DNA of 64,000 nucleotides, taken from assembly GCA_030066015.1 (NCBI GenBank), contig JASJCL010000004.1:103281-167280 (forward strand), read 5' to 3'. A program made the position numbers and the translations under genes. The notes beneath the pieces are model-generated. The model was given only the letters and a program-made list of their open reading frames with translations. It was not told the DNA's origin and made no database searches. Positions 45,670 through 55,312 of the stretch are shown piece by piece. The stretch's first letter is position 1. Every line of letters begins with the position of its first letter. Origin of the DNA: Desulfosarcinaceae bacterium (GTDB lineage: Bacteria > Desulfobacterota > Desulfobacteria > Desulfobacterales > Desulfosarcinaceae).

Positions 45670-47532
45670 ATGGAAGCTTATCTGCTCAAACTCTTCATTT
45701 TCCTGGTGGCGGCCGTCATTGCCGTTCCGTTGGCCCGCAAGTGCAAGTTGGGCTCTGTGCTGGGCTATCTCCTCGCCGGGGTCGTCATCGGTCCGTTTGG
45801 CCTATCGCTCATCGGCGATATCGACACCATCATGCACTTCACCGAGTTCGGTGTGGTCATGATGCTCTTCTTGGTCGGTTTGGAACTCAAGCCGTCCCTG
45901 CTCTGGCAGATGCGAACACCGATCGTGGGGATGGGCGGCGGCCAAGTGTTAATGAGCTGTGCCGCCATCAGCATGGTCGCCGCTGCTTTCCTGAGCTGGC
46001 GCGAGAGCGTGGCCATCGGTCTCATTCTGGCCCTCTCCTCTACAGCCATCGTCTTGTCGACCCTGCGCGAGAAGGGTCAGATGAACACGTCGCCAGGTCA
46101 ATCGATCTTCTCCGTGCTGCTCTTCCAAGATCTGGCCGTGATCCCTATCCTGGCGATCCTGCCCTTGCTGGCCGCGACGGTGCCGTCCGGCGGTGCCCAC
46201 CACGAGAGCGGATTGTTCGACATCACCACCCTTCCCACCCCCATGCGCATTGCCGTCATTCTGCTCTCCATTGGATTCATCTTCGTACTCGGCAAATACG
46301 GCAGCCGCCCCATCTTCCGCACCATCGCGGCCACCCACGTGCGGGAGGTTTTCGTGGCGGCCGCACTGGCCCTTGTCATCGGCATCTCCCTGCTGATGAC
46401 GGCCGTGGGGCTATCGCCCGCCCTGGGCACCTTCATCGCCGGCGTCGTTCTGGCGGACAGCGAGTATCGCCACGAACTTGAGAGTGATATCGAACCGTTC
46501 AAGGGGCTGCTGCTGGGCATCTTCTTCATCTCCATCGGCGCCAGCTTGAACTTCACCCAGATCGGCGCTCAGATTTGGATGATCGGCGGCCTGGTGGCAG
46601 GCCTGATCGCCGTCAAAGCGCTGGTCCTCTTTCTCGTCGCCACCCTGTTCAAGATGCCGGCCAAGGAGCGCCTCCTCTTTACCCTTGCCCTGGCGCAAGG
46701 GGGAGAATTCGCCTTCGTGCTCTTCCAATTCGCCAAATACAACGGGGTCCTGCCACTGTCGGTGACGGAGCCCCTTATCTCCGTCGTCGCCATCACCATG
46801 TTTCTGACACCGCTGCTCTTCCTGCTGCACGAGCGTATCCTTGCACCGCGATTGCAGGCAGGGCATCCGCAGCGCCCGGCGGACGTCATCGCCGAACCAG
46901 ATCTGGGCCGTTCGGTCATTTTGGCAGGATTTGGCCGGTTGGGAACCGATCTCGGACGTCTCTTGATATCGGCCGGCATCAAACCGATCATTCTCGATCA
47001 CGACGAGACCAATGTGGCCGTGTTGCGGCGCTTCGGCTTCGACGTCTACTACGGCGACGTCACGCGCCTCGACTTGCTCGAATCCGCCGGCGCCGCCGAA
47101 GCGGAAGTAATCGTCATCACCCTCGGCGATCATGCCAAGTCGATGGCGCTGGTCAAACTGGTCCAGAAGCACTACCCACACCTCAAGATCGCGGTAAATG
47201 CCGTGGATCGCCGGGCGACCTTCGAGTTCATGGATCTGGGCGTCACCACCATCCGCCGGGAAACCTTCGGCACCGCTTTGACCCTGGGCCAGGACGCTCT
47301 CCAACTGCTGGGTTTCGATCCCTACGACGCCTATAAGATCCGGCGGTTGTTTCGCAAAAAGGACAAGGAAACCATGCCGGAACTCTATGATATCTACCGG
47401 CAGGATGAGGAGCGGTACATCTCCAGCTACCGGCAGCACAACGCCAATCTGGTCGAACTGATGCAGCGGGACCGCCAGATCGACATGGCGGAACTCGATA
47501 ACGCATGGAGCGCCGCCAATCCGCTTTCCTGA
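45670..47532 (+). CDS. kefC: KefB/KefC-type K+/H+ antiporter with RCK domain
   Basis: 620 residues. N-terminal CPA2 antiporter (about 1-385, ~12 spans): [76 protein letters not shown] and [22 protein letters not shown]. The C-terminal RCK-N domain has the NAD-type loop [17 protein letters not shown] (about residue 417). It releases K+ and acidifies the cytoplasm during electrophile stress, gated by glutathione adducts in E. coli. Whether this anaerobe uses glutathione or another thiol is open. It is coupled to the kefF-like gene. Confidence 0.92.
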   Translation: MEAYLLKLFIFLVAAVIAVPLARKCKLGSVLGYLLAGVVIGPFGLSLIGDIDTIMHFTEFGVVMMLFLVGLELKPSLLWQMRTPIVGMGGGQVLMSCAAISMVAAAFLSWRESVAIGLILALSSTAIVLSTLREKGQMNTSPGQSIFSVLLFQDLAVIPILAILPLLAATVPSGGAHHESGLFDITTLPTPMRIAVILLSIGFIFVLGKYGSRPIFRTIAATHVREVFVAAALALVIGISLLMTAVGLSPALGTFIAGVVLADSEYRHELESDIEPFKGLLLGIFFISIGASLNFTQIGAQIWMIGGLVAGLIAVKALVLFLVATLFKMPAKERLLFTLALAQGGEFAFVLFQFAKYNGVLPLSVTEPLISVVAITMFLTPLLFLLHERILAPRLQAGHPQRPADVIAEPDLGRSVILAGFGRLGTDLGRLLISAGIKPIILDHDETNVAVLRRFGFDVYYGDVTRLDLLESAGAAEAEVIVITLGDHAKSMALVKLVQKHYPHLKIAVNAVDRRATFEFMDLGVTTIRRETFGTALTLGQDALQLLGFDPYDAYKIRRLFRKKDKETMPELYDIYRQDEERYISSYRQHNANLVELMQRDRQIDMAELDNAWSAANPLS

Positions 47533-47613
47533 TCGACGCGGCGGGCAGGGACCCGTCTCAGGGGGGCCGGCGTCGCCTTCTCGATATGGGACCGCCGGGC
47601 CGGTGCGAAGGGG

Positions 47614-47949
47614 TTAATCCCCGCGGATCATGACCAGCAGCATTTTGAATCGGACACGGGCCTGTAGCGCGTGGGGCACATTGGCCGGCATGATCACCAT
47701 CTGGCCGGCGCCGACGGTCTGGGTTTCCCCGCCGATGGTGATCTCCGCCTCACCGTCGAGAATATGGACCACGGCGTCGAAGGGGGCCGTATGCTCGCTG
47801 AGCCCCTGGCCCTGATCGAAAGCGAACAGCGTCAGGCTGCCGATCTCCTTTTTCAGCAAAGTCTTGCTCACCACGGCATCGTCTGCATAGGCAACATGTG
47901 CTTTCAGGTCAAAGGCCTTGCCCTTCAGCGCGACAAAGGGATCGTTCAT
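47614..47949 (-). CDS. Small cupin-domain protein
   Basis: 111 residues, a single cupin barrel: KTLLKKEIGSLTLFAFDQGQGLSEHTAPFDAVVHILDGEAEI, with GxxxxxHx-type metal positions partly kept (Gln-Gly-Leu-Ser-Glu-His), and VGAGQMVIMPANVPHALQA as the second motif. It probably binds a metal and a small molecule; no catalytic role is predictable. ATG 47949 has AGGAGGTG upstream; the adjacent ATG at 47952 is an alternative. It follows the thioredoxin-reductase-like gene by ~120 bp, same strand. Confidence 0.85.
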   Translation of the reverse strand: MNDPFVALKGKAFDLKAHVAYADDAVVSKTLLKKEIGSLTLFAFDQGQGLSEHTAPFDAVVHILDGEAEITIGGETQTVGAGQMVIMPANVPHALQARVRFKMLLVMIRGD

Positions 47950-48070
47950 CATCACCTCCTGGGCACCGCGTGGCGCAGTGCCGGAATGCGTCCCGATGTT
48001 GATGGGGGTCCCGGCCGGCAAATCCCGCCCAGGACCGAGAAGAAGATAGCGGCTGTCGCCGAAGGGCGGA

Positions 48071-48976
48071 TCACCGCTTTTTGGCGTAATCGGCGGCATT
48101 GAGACCCGCCACGCAGCCCTCGCCAACCGCCTTGGCCACCTGCCAGGGCGGCCCGCAGATATCCCCGGCGGCGAAGATACCCGGTATGTTGGTGCGCTGG
48201 CCCTTGTCGGTTCGGATGTAGCGCATGTTGTCATCCAGGGCCACCCCCAGCGTGGTGGCCAGTTCCATGAGCCCCTTGGCACCCTGCTCGATAAAGACGC
48301 CCGCGGTGGTAATGGTCGCGCCATCCTCGAGCACCAGGGCGGACACCTGCTCCTCACCGGTGATCGCTTGAACCTTGGCCCCCCGGTGAACCACCACATT
48401 GCTATTCTCTAGCTTGGCGAGCAAGTTCTCAGGCAGCTTCAGATCATCGCAGATGAGGTGAACCTCTCCCGCGATCTCGGCCAGGGTCAGGGCCCCGTCG
48501 GCGGCCGCGCTCTCATCACCAACGACGGCTACGGCCTCGCCCCGGTAGAAATTGCCGTCGCAATCCACGCAATAGCTGACCCCCTTGCCGACCAGCTCCT
48601 TCTCGCCCTTGACGCGCAGCTTGTTGCGGGCCGTGCCGGTCGCCAGAATCAGCGCCTTGCAGCGCAGCTTCATGTCGGTTTCCGTAAGGAGCGCGAAGCG
48701 GTCATGGTCTGCTGCAATTTTGAGAATATCGGCCGCTAAAAAGCGACTGCCGAAGTTCTCGGCCTGCCGTCGGCCCGTCTCCAACATCTCCTTTCCGGAA
48801 GCATTGAACAAGCAGCACATGTTCTCCACATGGGCCTTGAACAGACTGCTTTTGGACACCTTTCCCAGTACCAGGACCGACACCTTCCTGCGCGCCGCAT
48901 GGATGGCCGCCTGAAGTCCAGCGGGACCGGCGCCCACGATGATCACGTCATAATCATGGATGTCTGAAGTGTGCAT
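48071..48976 (-). CDS. Thioredoxin-reductase-like FAD/NAD(P)-dependent oxidoreductase
   Basis: 301 residues. FAD-binding GAGPAGLQAAIHAARR at ~16-31, redox-active pair CVDC (SYCVDCDGNFYRG) in the NAD(P)H domain, VGDESAAADGALTLAEIA replacing the usual GxGxxA loop, and the C-terminal NIPGIFAAGDICGPPWQVAKAVGEG. It may reduce a thioredoxin, such as the mini-thioredoxin encoded at 42.4 kb, or another disulfide partner. The NAD(P)H loop is unusual for the family (GDESAAA). ATG 48976 follows AAGGAGGACGAG. It shares a strand with the truncated NapH-like gene upstream and the cupin downstream. Confidence 0.87.
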   Translation of the reverse strand: MHTSDIHDYDVIIVGAGPAGLQAAIHAARRKVSVLVLGKVSKSSLFKAHVENMCCLFNASGKEMLETGRRQAENFGSRFLAADILKIAADHDRFALLTETDMKLRCKALILATGTARNKLRVKGEKELVGKGVSYCVDCDGNFYRGEAVAVVGDESAAADGALTLAEIAGEVHLICDDLKLPENLLAKLENSNVVVHRGAKVQAITGEEQVSALVLEDGATITTAGVFIEQGAKGLMELATTLGVALDDNMRYIRTDKGQRTNIPGIFAAGDICGPPWQVAKAVGEGCVAGLNAADYAKKR

Positions 48977-49035
48977 CTCGTCCTCCTTGAACCGCTGCGG
49001 TCGCGCGCGCTGTGTCAACGCCCAGCGGCAGCGGG

Positions 49036-49608
49036 CTAAAAAGTGGGGTGGGTCGTCAGGGGCGCGTCAATGAATCTCAGGAGCATCTTCACATCGGCCA
49101 TCTTGTAGTACGGCGTCTCCAGGAAGGCGCCGATCTCGGGGGCGGACATTCGGATCGTGATGACCACGAAGAAGGAGAGCAGCAGATATTTGCAGGTGCG
49201 CAGGGGCCAGTCCAGCCAGATCGACAGGCGGATGTCGCCGCCACAGATTCTCTGGCCCGGCTTCCACAGCCATTCGGAGACCGTCCCCAGCGGGCAAAAC
49301 CAGCTACAGAAAGCGTTGCGAAACATCATGGAGATGGCCACCGCATAGAACAAGATCACCATGGCCGCCGGATGGGAGGGATCCCATGTTCCGGTGGTGC
49401 GTAACTGCTTCCACCCCAACAGCGCGCCGATGGGCAAAAAACCCGCTACACCGACGGGGCGCTGGATGGTGATCGGACCGCTGCCGCCCGCCTGCACCAC
49501 AAACAGATGGAACTGGAGGCCGATGGATATGGTCCACAAGAAGATGGCCAGTTGAAAACGATTTCGCACACTGGACAGAAAAGCGGGCGGCGTGCCGCTG
49601 TGATCCAT
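49036..49608 (-). pseudogene. C-terminally truncated NapH-like 4Fe-4S membrane protein
   Basis: 190 residues. It matches only the N-terminal half of NapH/CcoG-like proteins: membrane spans FQLAIFLWTISIGLQFHLFV and MVILFYAVAISMMF, the first cysteine motif FCSWFCPLGTVSEWLW, then LDWPLRTCKYLLLSFFVVI and YYKMADVKMLLRF. It stops after IDAPLTTHPTF, just where the family would continue into the second FWCRYLCPYG motif and two ferredoxin clusters. The next gene begins 60 bp later, so that half is absent. GAGGTG precedes ATG 49608. Probably a deletion remnant, although a stable short protein is possible. Confidence 0.75.
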
Positions 49609-49745
49609 GGGCACCTCGGTCGCTGATGGTTGACGATGGATCAACCTACCACGGGCGACCGATCCCGGAATTGACTTAAGTCAATGTGGCGCCCCTGCGA
49701 TGGCCACCGGGGAAGCGGTCGGCGCCTTCCGCACCGACACCAGGG

Positions 49746-50393
49746 TCACTTTTCGATGGGGAGCACGATCACGGGCACGGTGGCCGTCTCCTGAAACCGG
49801 GCCGCGTCATCCAACGCACCAATCCCCTCCCCCACATGCATGGGGATGGCGACCTTGGGCTGAATGGCGGCGGCGGCCGCGACGGCCTCCGTGACCGTCA
49901 TGACGTAGGTCCCACTGACCGGCAGCAACGCCACATCGGGCGCCAAGCCCTCCATCTCCGGGATAAAATCGGAATCTCCGCTGTGATAGATGCGGACGCC
50001 GTTCACCGTTAGAATGAACCCCACATACCCGCTCTCCTTGGGATGGAAGGGGACCCCCGGTGCTCGAAATTTATTGGTGTTGTAGGCGGCGATCGCTTCC
50101 ACGGCGATCCCCTTGACGGTGAGGGCATCCCCTGGCGCGACCGTCTGGATCGCGCCGCTGAGTTTCGCGGCGGCCGCGGGCACGGTCACAATCTCCGTGT
50201 CCGCTTTCTGGATCTGGGCGACATCGGCCGGGGACGCATGGTCGGCGTGATCATGGGTGACGAGAATCAGGTCGGCCGGGGGCCCTCCCTGAAGCTTGTA
50301 TGGATCGATATAGATCGTCATCTCCCCTGCATCAATCCGAAAACCATCGTGTCCCAGCCATCTTATGTTTTCTACCAGTTCATGAATCTCCAT
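49746..50393 (-). CDS. Metallo-beta-lactamase-fold hydrolase (UPF0173/UlaG-like)
   Basis: 215 residues. The metal-binding HxHxDH signature is LVTHDHADHAS, with the later metal ligands in IYHSGDSDFIPEM and AIPMHVGEG. The N-terminus IRWLGHDGFRIDAGEMTIYIDPYK is typical of UPF0173/UlaG-like lactonases and phosphodiesterases. Cytoplasmic; substrate unknown. ATG 50393 has AGGGGGCGG upstream. A strong promoter-like sequence lies about 220 bp upstream (50614-50643), implying a long 5' leader. Confidence 0.88.
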   Translation of the reverse strand: MEIHELVENIRWLGHDGFRIDAGEMTIYIDPYKLQGGPPADLILVTHDHADHASPADVAQIQKADTEIVTVPAAAAKLSGAIQTVAPGDALTVKGIAVEAIAAYNTNKFRAPGVPFHPKESGYVGFILTVNGVRIYHSGDSDFIPEMEGLAPDVALLPVSGTYVMTVTEAVAAAAAIQPKVAIPMHVGEGIGALDDAARFQETATVPVIVLPIEK

Positions 50394-50877
50394 CTCTCCG
50401 CCCCCTTTCATTGGACGAGGCATGGGTTGCCGATAACCGACGCCAGCGTCTGCCGCCGATCCTCCCGGAGGTGTGCGTGCCATTGGAGGAACCGACCTCG
50501 GCCGCTGGCAATCGTAGCCGTGACGCAATTTCTTCGCAGCGGGGACGGTGCGGCTGGCGTGCCGTCGTCGCTCCGTGCGGCGGATCATCGGATAACACCC
50601 TGCGTATGGTAAAAAAATAGCTTCCTTCAATTTCGCATGTCAATTGTCGCCAGGGCAAATGTAGTGCATCGCTATTTGGTTGGCGCAGCAGATGGTTGAG
50701 CGGATGGCGGCATGGGAAACGGTGGCGCGCCACCGAGGGATCGACCCGCTCAAGGGGGCCTCCGCGGCAGGAAACTGGATCGGGTCAGCAGGATGGTGGG
50801 GCCTGGAGAGGGCGCCAGGGCGCCGCGACGGCCCTGCCCGGGCCCGTTGTCCCGCCAGCCGTCCCAAGGGCGGCCCC
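50394..50877. other. 484-bp intergenic region
   Basis: Between the metallo-hydrolase start and the MscS stop, both on the minus strand. It contains the promoter at 50614-50643. The rest has no convincing gene, RNA or terminator; short frames here lack protein-like character. Confidence 0.5.
50614..50643 (-). promoter_or_regulatory. Sigma-70 promoter for the metallo-hydrolase gene
   Basis: Minus-strand TTGACA (50638-50643) is followed after 17 bp by CTATTT (50615-50620), or after 18 bp by TATTTT (50614-50619), within an A/T-run. The -35 is perfect. It faces the gene at 49746-50393 with ~210 nt of leader. Confidence 0.6.
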
Positions 50878-52242
50878 TTAAAGGGCTTTGATCTTCAGCT
50901 GACGCCGGTCGTCGTTGGCCAGGTAGAGGGTTCGCGAGGGGAAGGCGAACTCGATCTCGGCGTCCCGGAAGCGCTGCAAAATATCCGCACAGGTCCGCTG
51001 CAGCCAGGCCTGGTACTGCCAATACTCCGGGGGATGGTACCAGGCCAGGACACTGATGTTGAGGCTCCAGTCGGTGAAGCCGTTGAAGAAGACCCGCGGC
51101 GGGTAGTCGGGATGCATCCCCTCATGGTCGGCCAGAATCTCCTCCACGATGGCCACGGCCTCGGTGACCTTATCGGCGGGGGTGTCATAGGTGAGACCGA
51201 TCTGTGTAACCCAGCGGATGTGGGGGCGCCGGCCGATGTTCTCGATCCCGGAGTTGACCACCTTTTCATTGGGAATGCTCACCAGGTGGCCATTGAGCAG
51301 TCGGATGCGGGTGCTGCGAAAGCCGACATTCTCCACGGTGCCGTCGTAGTTGTCCAGCACGATGCGATCGCCGACCTGGAAGGGTTTGTCGAAGAGAATG
51401 GTCAAGGTCCCGAAGAGATTGGCGATGGAATCCTTGGCCGCCAGGGCGACCGCCAACCCACCGATCCCCAGGGAGGCCAGGAGGGGACCCAATTTGACGC
51501 CGGTCAGGTTCTGGATGACGACCATGGCGCCCACCACGACGATGAAAACGCGCAAGGTCTTGCCCAGCAGCGGCACCAGCATATCGTCAATGGTGCTCTC
51601 GGTGGCCTGGGCCCAGCGCATCAAGCGCGCGTCCACCAAGGTCACCATCTGGTAGAGAAACCAGAAGAGGGCCACGCTGCCGCCGATATCCGCCACCCGG
51701 CGGGCCACCTCGTGCACCAGGTTGGCGCCCTCACCGCCGCTGAAGTGTCCGTAGAGGGGTGATAGGGCCCCATAGATGCCGTAAACCCAGATAAAAAGGC
51801 TCAAGGGTCGCTGGAGTGCCTTGAGGAAGATGCGGGCCCATGAGATCACACCATCGACGGTGGGGATTCCGTCGATGCGGCGCTGAATCAACCAGCGCAA
51901 GATCCGCTCGACGGTCAGCACCACCAGCAGCAACAACAGGCAAAACGTCAATTTCAGCCAGGTGATCCCCGCGAAGGCCTGTTGGTCGACCCAGCCCCCC
52001 AGGTACCTGGCCATCACGCCGGTGATCCGCTCGATCCCCGCCCCCATCCGCTCGCCGGCCTTGTCGATTCGTTCAGTGTCCAGCGGGCGGATAGGATCGA
52101 CGGGTATTTCCGCTTCGGTATCGGTGGCGGGCGCTTCGTTCGTCGCTTGCGCCGCCGCCGGGCACGGCCCAACGGCGGCGCCCATGAGCACGCTCAGCAG
52201 CACGCAGACCAGCAGCACCGGATGCCGCGAAAACTTCCGCAT
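50878..52242 (-). CDS. MscS-family mechanosensitive channel
   Basis: 454 residues. A signal-like N-terminus (PVLLVCVLLSVLMGAAVGPCPAAA) and a ~70-residue acidic extracytoplasmic region precede about five membrane spans. The pore helix is GVKLGPLLASLGIGGLAVALAAKDSIANLFG, the classic MscS TM3, followed by the beta domain FQVGDRIVLDNYDGTVENVGFRSTRIR and SIPNEKVVNSGIEN, then the alpha/beta C-terminal vestibule domain. It releases solutes on osmotic downshock. It is longer than E. coli MscS (286 aa), closer to YbdG/YnaI-type channels. ATG 52242 follows AGGGGAG. Confidence 0.92.
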   Translation of the reverse strand: MRKFSRHPVLLVCVLLSVLMGAAVGPCPAAAQATNEAPATDTEAEIPVDPIRPLDTERIDKAGERMGAGIERITGVMARYLGGWVDQQAFAGITWLKLTFCLLLLLVVLTVERILRWLIQRRIDGIPTVDGVISWARIFLKALQRPLSLFIWVYGIYGALSPLYGHFSGGEGANLVHEVARRVADIGGSVALFWFLYQMVTLVDARLMRWAQATESTIDDMLVPLLGKTLRVFIVVVGAMVVIQNLTGVKLGPLLASLGIGGLAVALAAKDSIANLFGTLTILFDKPFQVGDRIVLDNYDGTVENVGFRSTRIRLLNGHLVSIPNEKVVNSGIENIGRRPHIRWVTQIGLTYDTPADKVTEAVAIVEEILADHEGMHPDYPPRVFFNGFTDWSLNISVLAWYHPPEYWQYQAWLQRTCADILQRFRDAEIEFAFPSRTLYLANDDRRQLKIKAL

Positions 52243-52419
52243 CGTCACTCCCCTCTACCGCTATGCTTTAAAGATCTCAACGAAGGTTAGCGTCGGCAGG
52301 CACAAAGGGACCCCCTGCCCTCTTTCGGGGGGCCCCAGACCGACCGAAATGGTGACGGCCCCCCTGACGCTGCCGAAGGGAAAGGGGCTGCCCCTCGCTG
52401 CCCCGTGAACCGCCGCCGA

Positions 52420-54606
52420 TCAGCCGACCGCCTCCAGGGCGGCCTTGACCCGCGCCGGCGTCATGGGCAGCTGGCGCACCTTGGCACCGGTGGCGTCGTA
52501 GACGGCCGAGGCCAGCACGCCGCCCATGCAGATGATGGCCGGTTCGCCGCCGCCCTTGGGCGGCAGATCGGGGTTGGGCACGATCACCGTCTCGATGCGG
52601 GGCAACCACGAGAAGCGGGGGATCGCGTAGGTATCGAAGTTGCGGTCGCGCAGCCGACCGTCGCTGAAGCGGATCTCTTCGCTGAGGGCGTAGCCCAGGC
52701 CCATGGTGATGCAGCCCTCCATCTGGATGGTGGCCCCCTGGGGATTGACCACCTGACCCATGTCCTGGGCACAGACCACCCGCTTCACATCGATGTGACC
52801 GCTGTCAGGGTTCACCGCCACTTCCGCCATGGCGGCCACATATGTCTCCGCATCAATACCGCAGGCGATCCCGTAGCCCTTGCCGCTGGGGCTTTTGAGC
52901 GCCGTCCAGCCGAACCGGTCGGCGGCCGCTTCCAGCACCCGGCGCATGCGGGCGTCTTCCAGGTGGTTCAGCCGAAAGGCCAAGGGGTCCTGGCCCGCCA
53001 AGCTGGCCATGAGGTGCAGATGCAGATCCCGTGCGTAGACGTTGGTGTTGGCCGCCGGGGCCCGCCAGGGTCCCACGTCGAACGGATGAATGCCCGGCGC
53101 CATGCGCCATTCGCCATGCACCGCTTCACGGTGGTGGGGGATGGTGTAGAAGTTTTCACATCCCCGCCGGCCAGCGAAATAGACCTTGTAATCCCACAGG
53201 GTCATGCGACCAGCGGCGTCGAGCCCCGAGCGGATCTTGACCACCGCCGCTGGTCGGAAGGTGTCGAAGAAAAACTCCTCCTCGCGTGTCCAGGCCACCA
53301 TGACGGGTCTGCCCACCCGCTGGGAAAGCCGGGCGGCCTCGACCGCTTGGGCGGAAGCGGACTTCCCGCCGAAGCCGCCGCCGACGAAGGGCGTGATGAC
53401 GCGCACCTTGTCGTCGGGCAGTCCGAGGGCGCCGGCCACCTCCCGTTGGACGCTGAAGGGGCTCTGGGTCGAGGCCCACACTGTGGCCCGCCCCCCCGCG
53501 ACGGTGGCCAGAGCCGCATGGGGCTCCATGGGCGCGTGGGCCACATAGCTGTTGAGATAGGTCTCTTCGAGAAGGGTGACGGACGCTTGCGCCCCTTTGG
53601 CCAGATCGCCCGCCTCCGCAGCGACCGCCGCCGGCGGGGCCTTTTGCAGCAGATGTTCGAAAATGGTCCGATCGTCGATGCCGGTCTTGGGCAGGTCGAA
53701 GGTGGCTTTGACCGAGGCCAGGGCCTCGGCGGCGCCGTCCGGGCGGGGGTGCAGAACGGCGACCAGATCGTCGTCGCGGACCACCTCTACTTCCGGCAGC
53801 GCTTCGGCCGCGGCCGTGTTGACCGTCAGCAGCCTGGCGCCGTGAGCGGGCGGACGCAGGATCCGGGCATAGCGCATTTGGGGCAGGCGCATATCGGCCG
53901 CGTAGAGCGCCTCTCCGGTGACCTTAACGCGGGCGTCGCGGCGGAGGTGGGGGCGGCCGCTGATCGTGTACGCCGTGTGCTGCTTCAGCGGGGGCAGGGT
54001 CTCGAGGTGACGTTCGATGAGCTTGCCGGCGGTGAGCTCGCCGTAGGAGACCCGACGAGAGGGCTGCCGGGTGTCGAAAATGGTTCCCTTTTCAGTCTGC
54101 AGCCGGTCCACCGGCACGGAGAACTTCTCCGCGGCGAGCGATTTGAGCACCCCTTTGGCCTCGCTGGCAGCCTCCTTGACGAAGATCCCGTAGTAGCGGG
54201 TCGAGAGGGAGCCCCAGGTACCGGCGTCCCACGGGCACAGGTCGGTGTCGCCCATGACCACGTCCACCGACGCATAGGGTACGTCCATCTCCTCGGCCAT
54301 CATCTGGGCGAAGGAGGTGATGGGGCCCTGCCCCATCTCGATCTTACCGACAAAGCAGGTTACCCGGTTGTCGGCGCCGATGCGCAGGAAGGCGTTGAAG
54401 TCGGAGGGGACCTTGGCCCCCAGAAATCCCTGTCGCGGGGCGCGTGCCATGGCGGTGCCAGCGCCATCGCCGATGGTCAGGTAGACGACGAGACCGCCCC
54501 CCATCAGGCCCATGCGTTTGAGAAAGGAGCGCCGGGTCAGGCCGGCAGCGGTATCCGCCATCGGGTCGCGCGGTGTCGGTGTCTCCCTTGGCCCGGATCG
54601 TTTCAT
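52420..54606 (-). CDS. Molybdopterin-binding subunit of a Tat-exported Mo hydroxylase (isoquinoline-oxidoreductase / aldehyde dehydrogenase type)
   Basis: 728 residues. Tat signal LTRRSFLKRMGLMGGGL near residue 25 predicts folded export to the periplasm. Mo-cofactor domains follow: KIEMGQGPITSFAQMMAEEM, MGDTDLCPWDAGTWGS, VKVTGEALYAADMRLPQM, YLNSYVAHAPMEPHAAL, TPFVGGGFGGKSASAQAVEAARL and WRAPAANTNVYARD. The catalytic base of xanthine-oxidase-family enzymes corresponds to E688 (KGGGEPAIICMGG). It hydroxylates an aldehyde or N-heterocycle with water as the oxygen source. No FAD subunit is encoded, so electrons should pass to a cytochrome as in IorAB. ATG 54606 overlaps the small-subunit stop. 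Confidence 0.92.
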   Translation of the reverse strand: MKRSGPRETPTPRDPMADTAAGLTRRSFLKRMGLMGGGLVVYLTIGDGAGTAMARAPRQGFLGAKVPSDFNAFLRIGADNRVTCFVGKIEMGQGPITSFAQMMAEEMDVPYASVDVVMGDTDLCPWDAGTWGSLSTRYYGIFVKEAASEAKGVLKSLAAEKFSVPVDRLQTEKGTIFDTRQPSRRVSYGELTAGKLIERHLETLPPLKQHTAYTISGRPHLRRDARVKVTGEALYAADMRLPQMRYARILRPPAHGARLLTVNTAAAEALPEVEVVRDDDLVAVLHPRPDGAAEALASVKATFDLPKTGIDDRTIFEHLLQKAPPAAVAAEAGDLAKGAQASVTLLEETYLNSYVAHAPMEPHAALATVAGGRATVWASTQSPFSVQREVAGALGLPDDKVRVITPFVGGGFGGKSASAQAVEAARLSQRVGRPVMVAWTREEEFFFDTFRPAAVVKIRSGLDAAGRMTLWDYKVYFAGRRGCENFYTIPHHREAVHGEWRMAPGIHPFDVGPWRAPAANTNVYARDLHLHLMASLAGQDPLAFRLNHLEDARMRRVLEAAADRFGWTALKSPSGKGYGIACGIDAETYVAAMAEVAVNPDSGHIDVKRVVCAQDMGQVVNPQGATIQMEGCITMGLGYALSEEIRFSDGRLRDRNFDTYAIPRFSWLPRIETVIVPNPDLPPKGGGEPAIICMGGVLASAVYDATGAKVRQLPMTPARVKAALEAVG

Positions 54607-55082
54607 GAGCGGCCTCCTTTCATTGCCGCGGCGGCGATCTCCACGGCGTGGATGATGCGCAGGTGGGCCCCGCAACGGCAGAGATTGTCGTCCAATCCGG
54701 CGACGATCTCCGCCCGGGAGGGCTGGGGATTGGAGATCAGGAGGCCGTACGCCTTGAGAATCATCCCGGGCGTGCAGAAGCCGCACTGCAGGGCGTCTAC
54801 CGCCGCGAAGGCCTCCTGCAGGGGATGCAGCGCCCCGTTGCGGGCCAGCCCCTCGATGGTCTGTATTTCGCGACCGGCGACCTCTCCGATCGTAATCTGG
54901 CAGGCGGGCAGCGCCTCGTCGTCCACCAGCACCGTGCAGGCGCCGCAGAGGCCCTCGCCGCAGCCGTATTTCGCCCCCGTGAGGGCCAGGTCGGTGCGCA
55001 GCACCCATAGGAGCGTCCGCTCTGCGTCCACCTCCAGGGTGACTGGTGTGCCGTTGAGGGTGAATTGAAGGGTCTTGCCCAT
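54603..55082 (-). CDS. [2Fe-2S] subunit of the Mo hydroxylase
   Basis: 159 residues. Plant-type ferredoxin domain with cysteines in YGCGEGLCGACTVLVDDEALPAC, and a second all-helical [2Fe-2S] domain with LQCGFCTPGMIL and NLCRCGAHLR. It carries electrons out of the molybdenum site of the partner encoded four bases on (ATGA overlap). It has no export signal of its own, so it should be co-translocated with the Tat-bearing large subunit, as known for similar enzymes. ATG 55082 follows AGGAGGCG. This pair has no visible maturation factor (XdhC type) in the window. Confidence 0.93.
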   Translation of the reverse strand: MGKTLQFTLNGTPVTLEVDAERTLLWVLRTDLALTGAKYGCGEGLCGACTVLVDDEALPACQITIGEVAGREIQTIEGLARNGALHPLQEAFAAVDALQCGFCTPGMILKAYGLLISNPQPSRAEIVAGLDDNLCRCGAHLRIIHAVEIAAAAMKGGRS

Positions 55083-55312
55083 GACACGCCTCCTGTGAAT
55101 GGGTGTGGTTTCGGCCGCGTCGCCGGGCGCCAACTGCGCAGCTGGCGCGTCTCCTGGAAGGGGTCTGCAGTAGCTGGGGAAGTGTTCGGTCGATATGGGG
55201 CCGGCCGACGGTCTGCCGATCCGTGCTCACCATCTCTACCCGCATTCCGGACCGGCTGTCAATTCCGTGCCCGCCGGCCCCCATGACAACGGTGGGCATC
55301 AGAGCGGCCGTT

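Noticed and set aside
52320..52375. GGGGGGCC...GGCCCCCC hairpin between the Mo hydroxylase and MscS genes
   Set aside because: Low-complexity GC arms with a long loop and no T-run; too weak to call a terminator.
52405..55068. Very long plus-strand open frame (~890 codons) opposite the Mo hydroxylase genes
   Set aside because: It is antisense to two clearly conserved genes, and its composition (His/Gly/Arg/Gln-rich) is the usual shadow of high-GC coding sequence.
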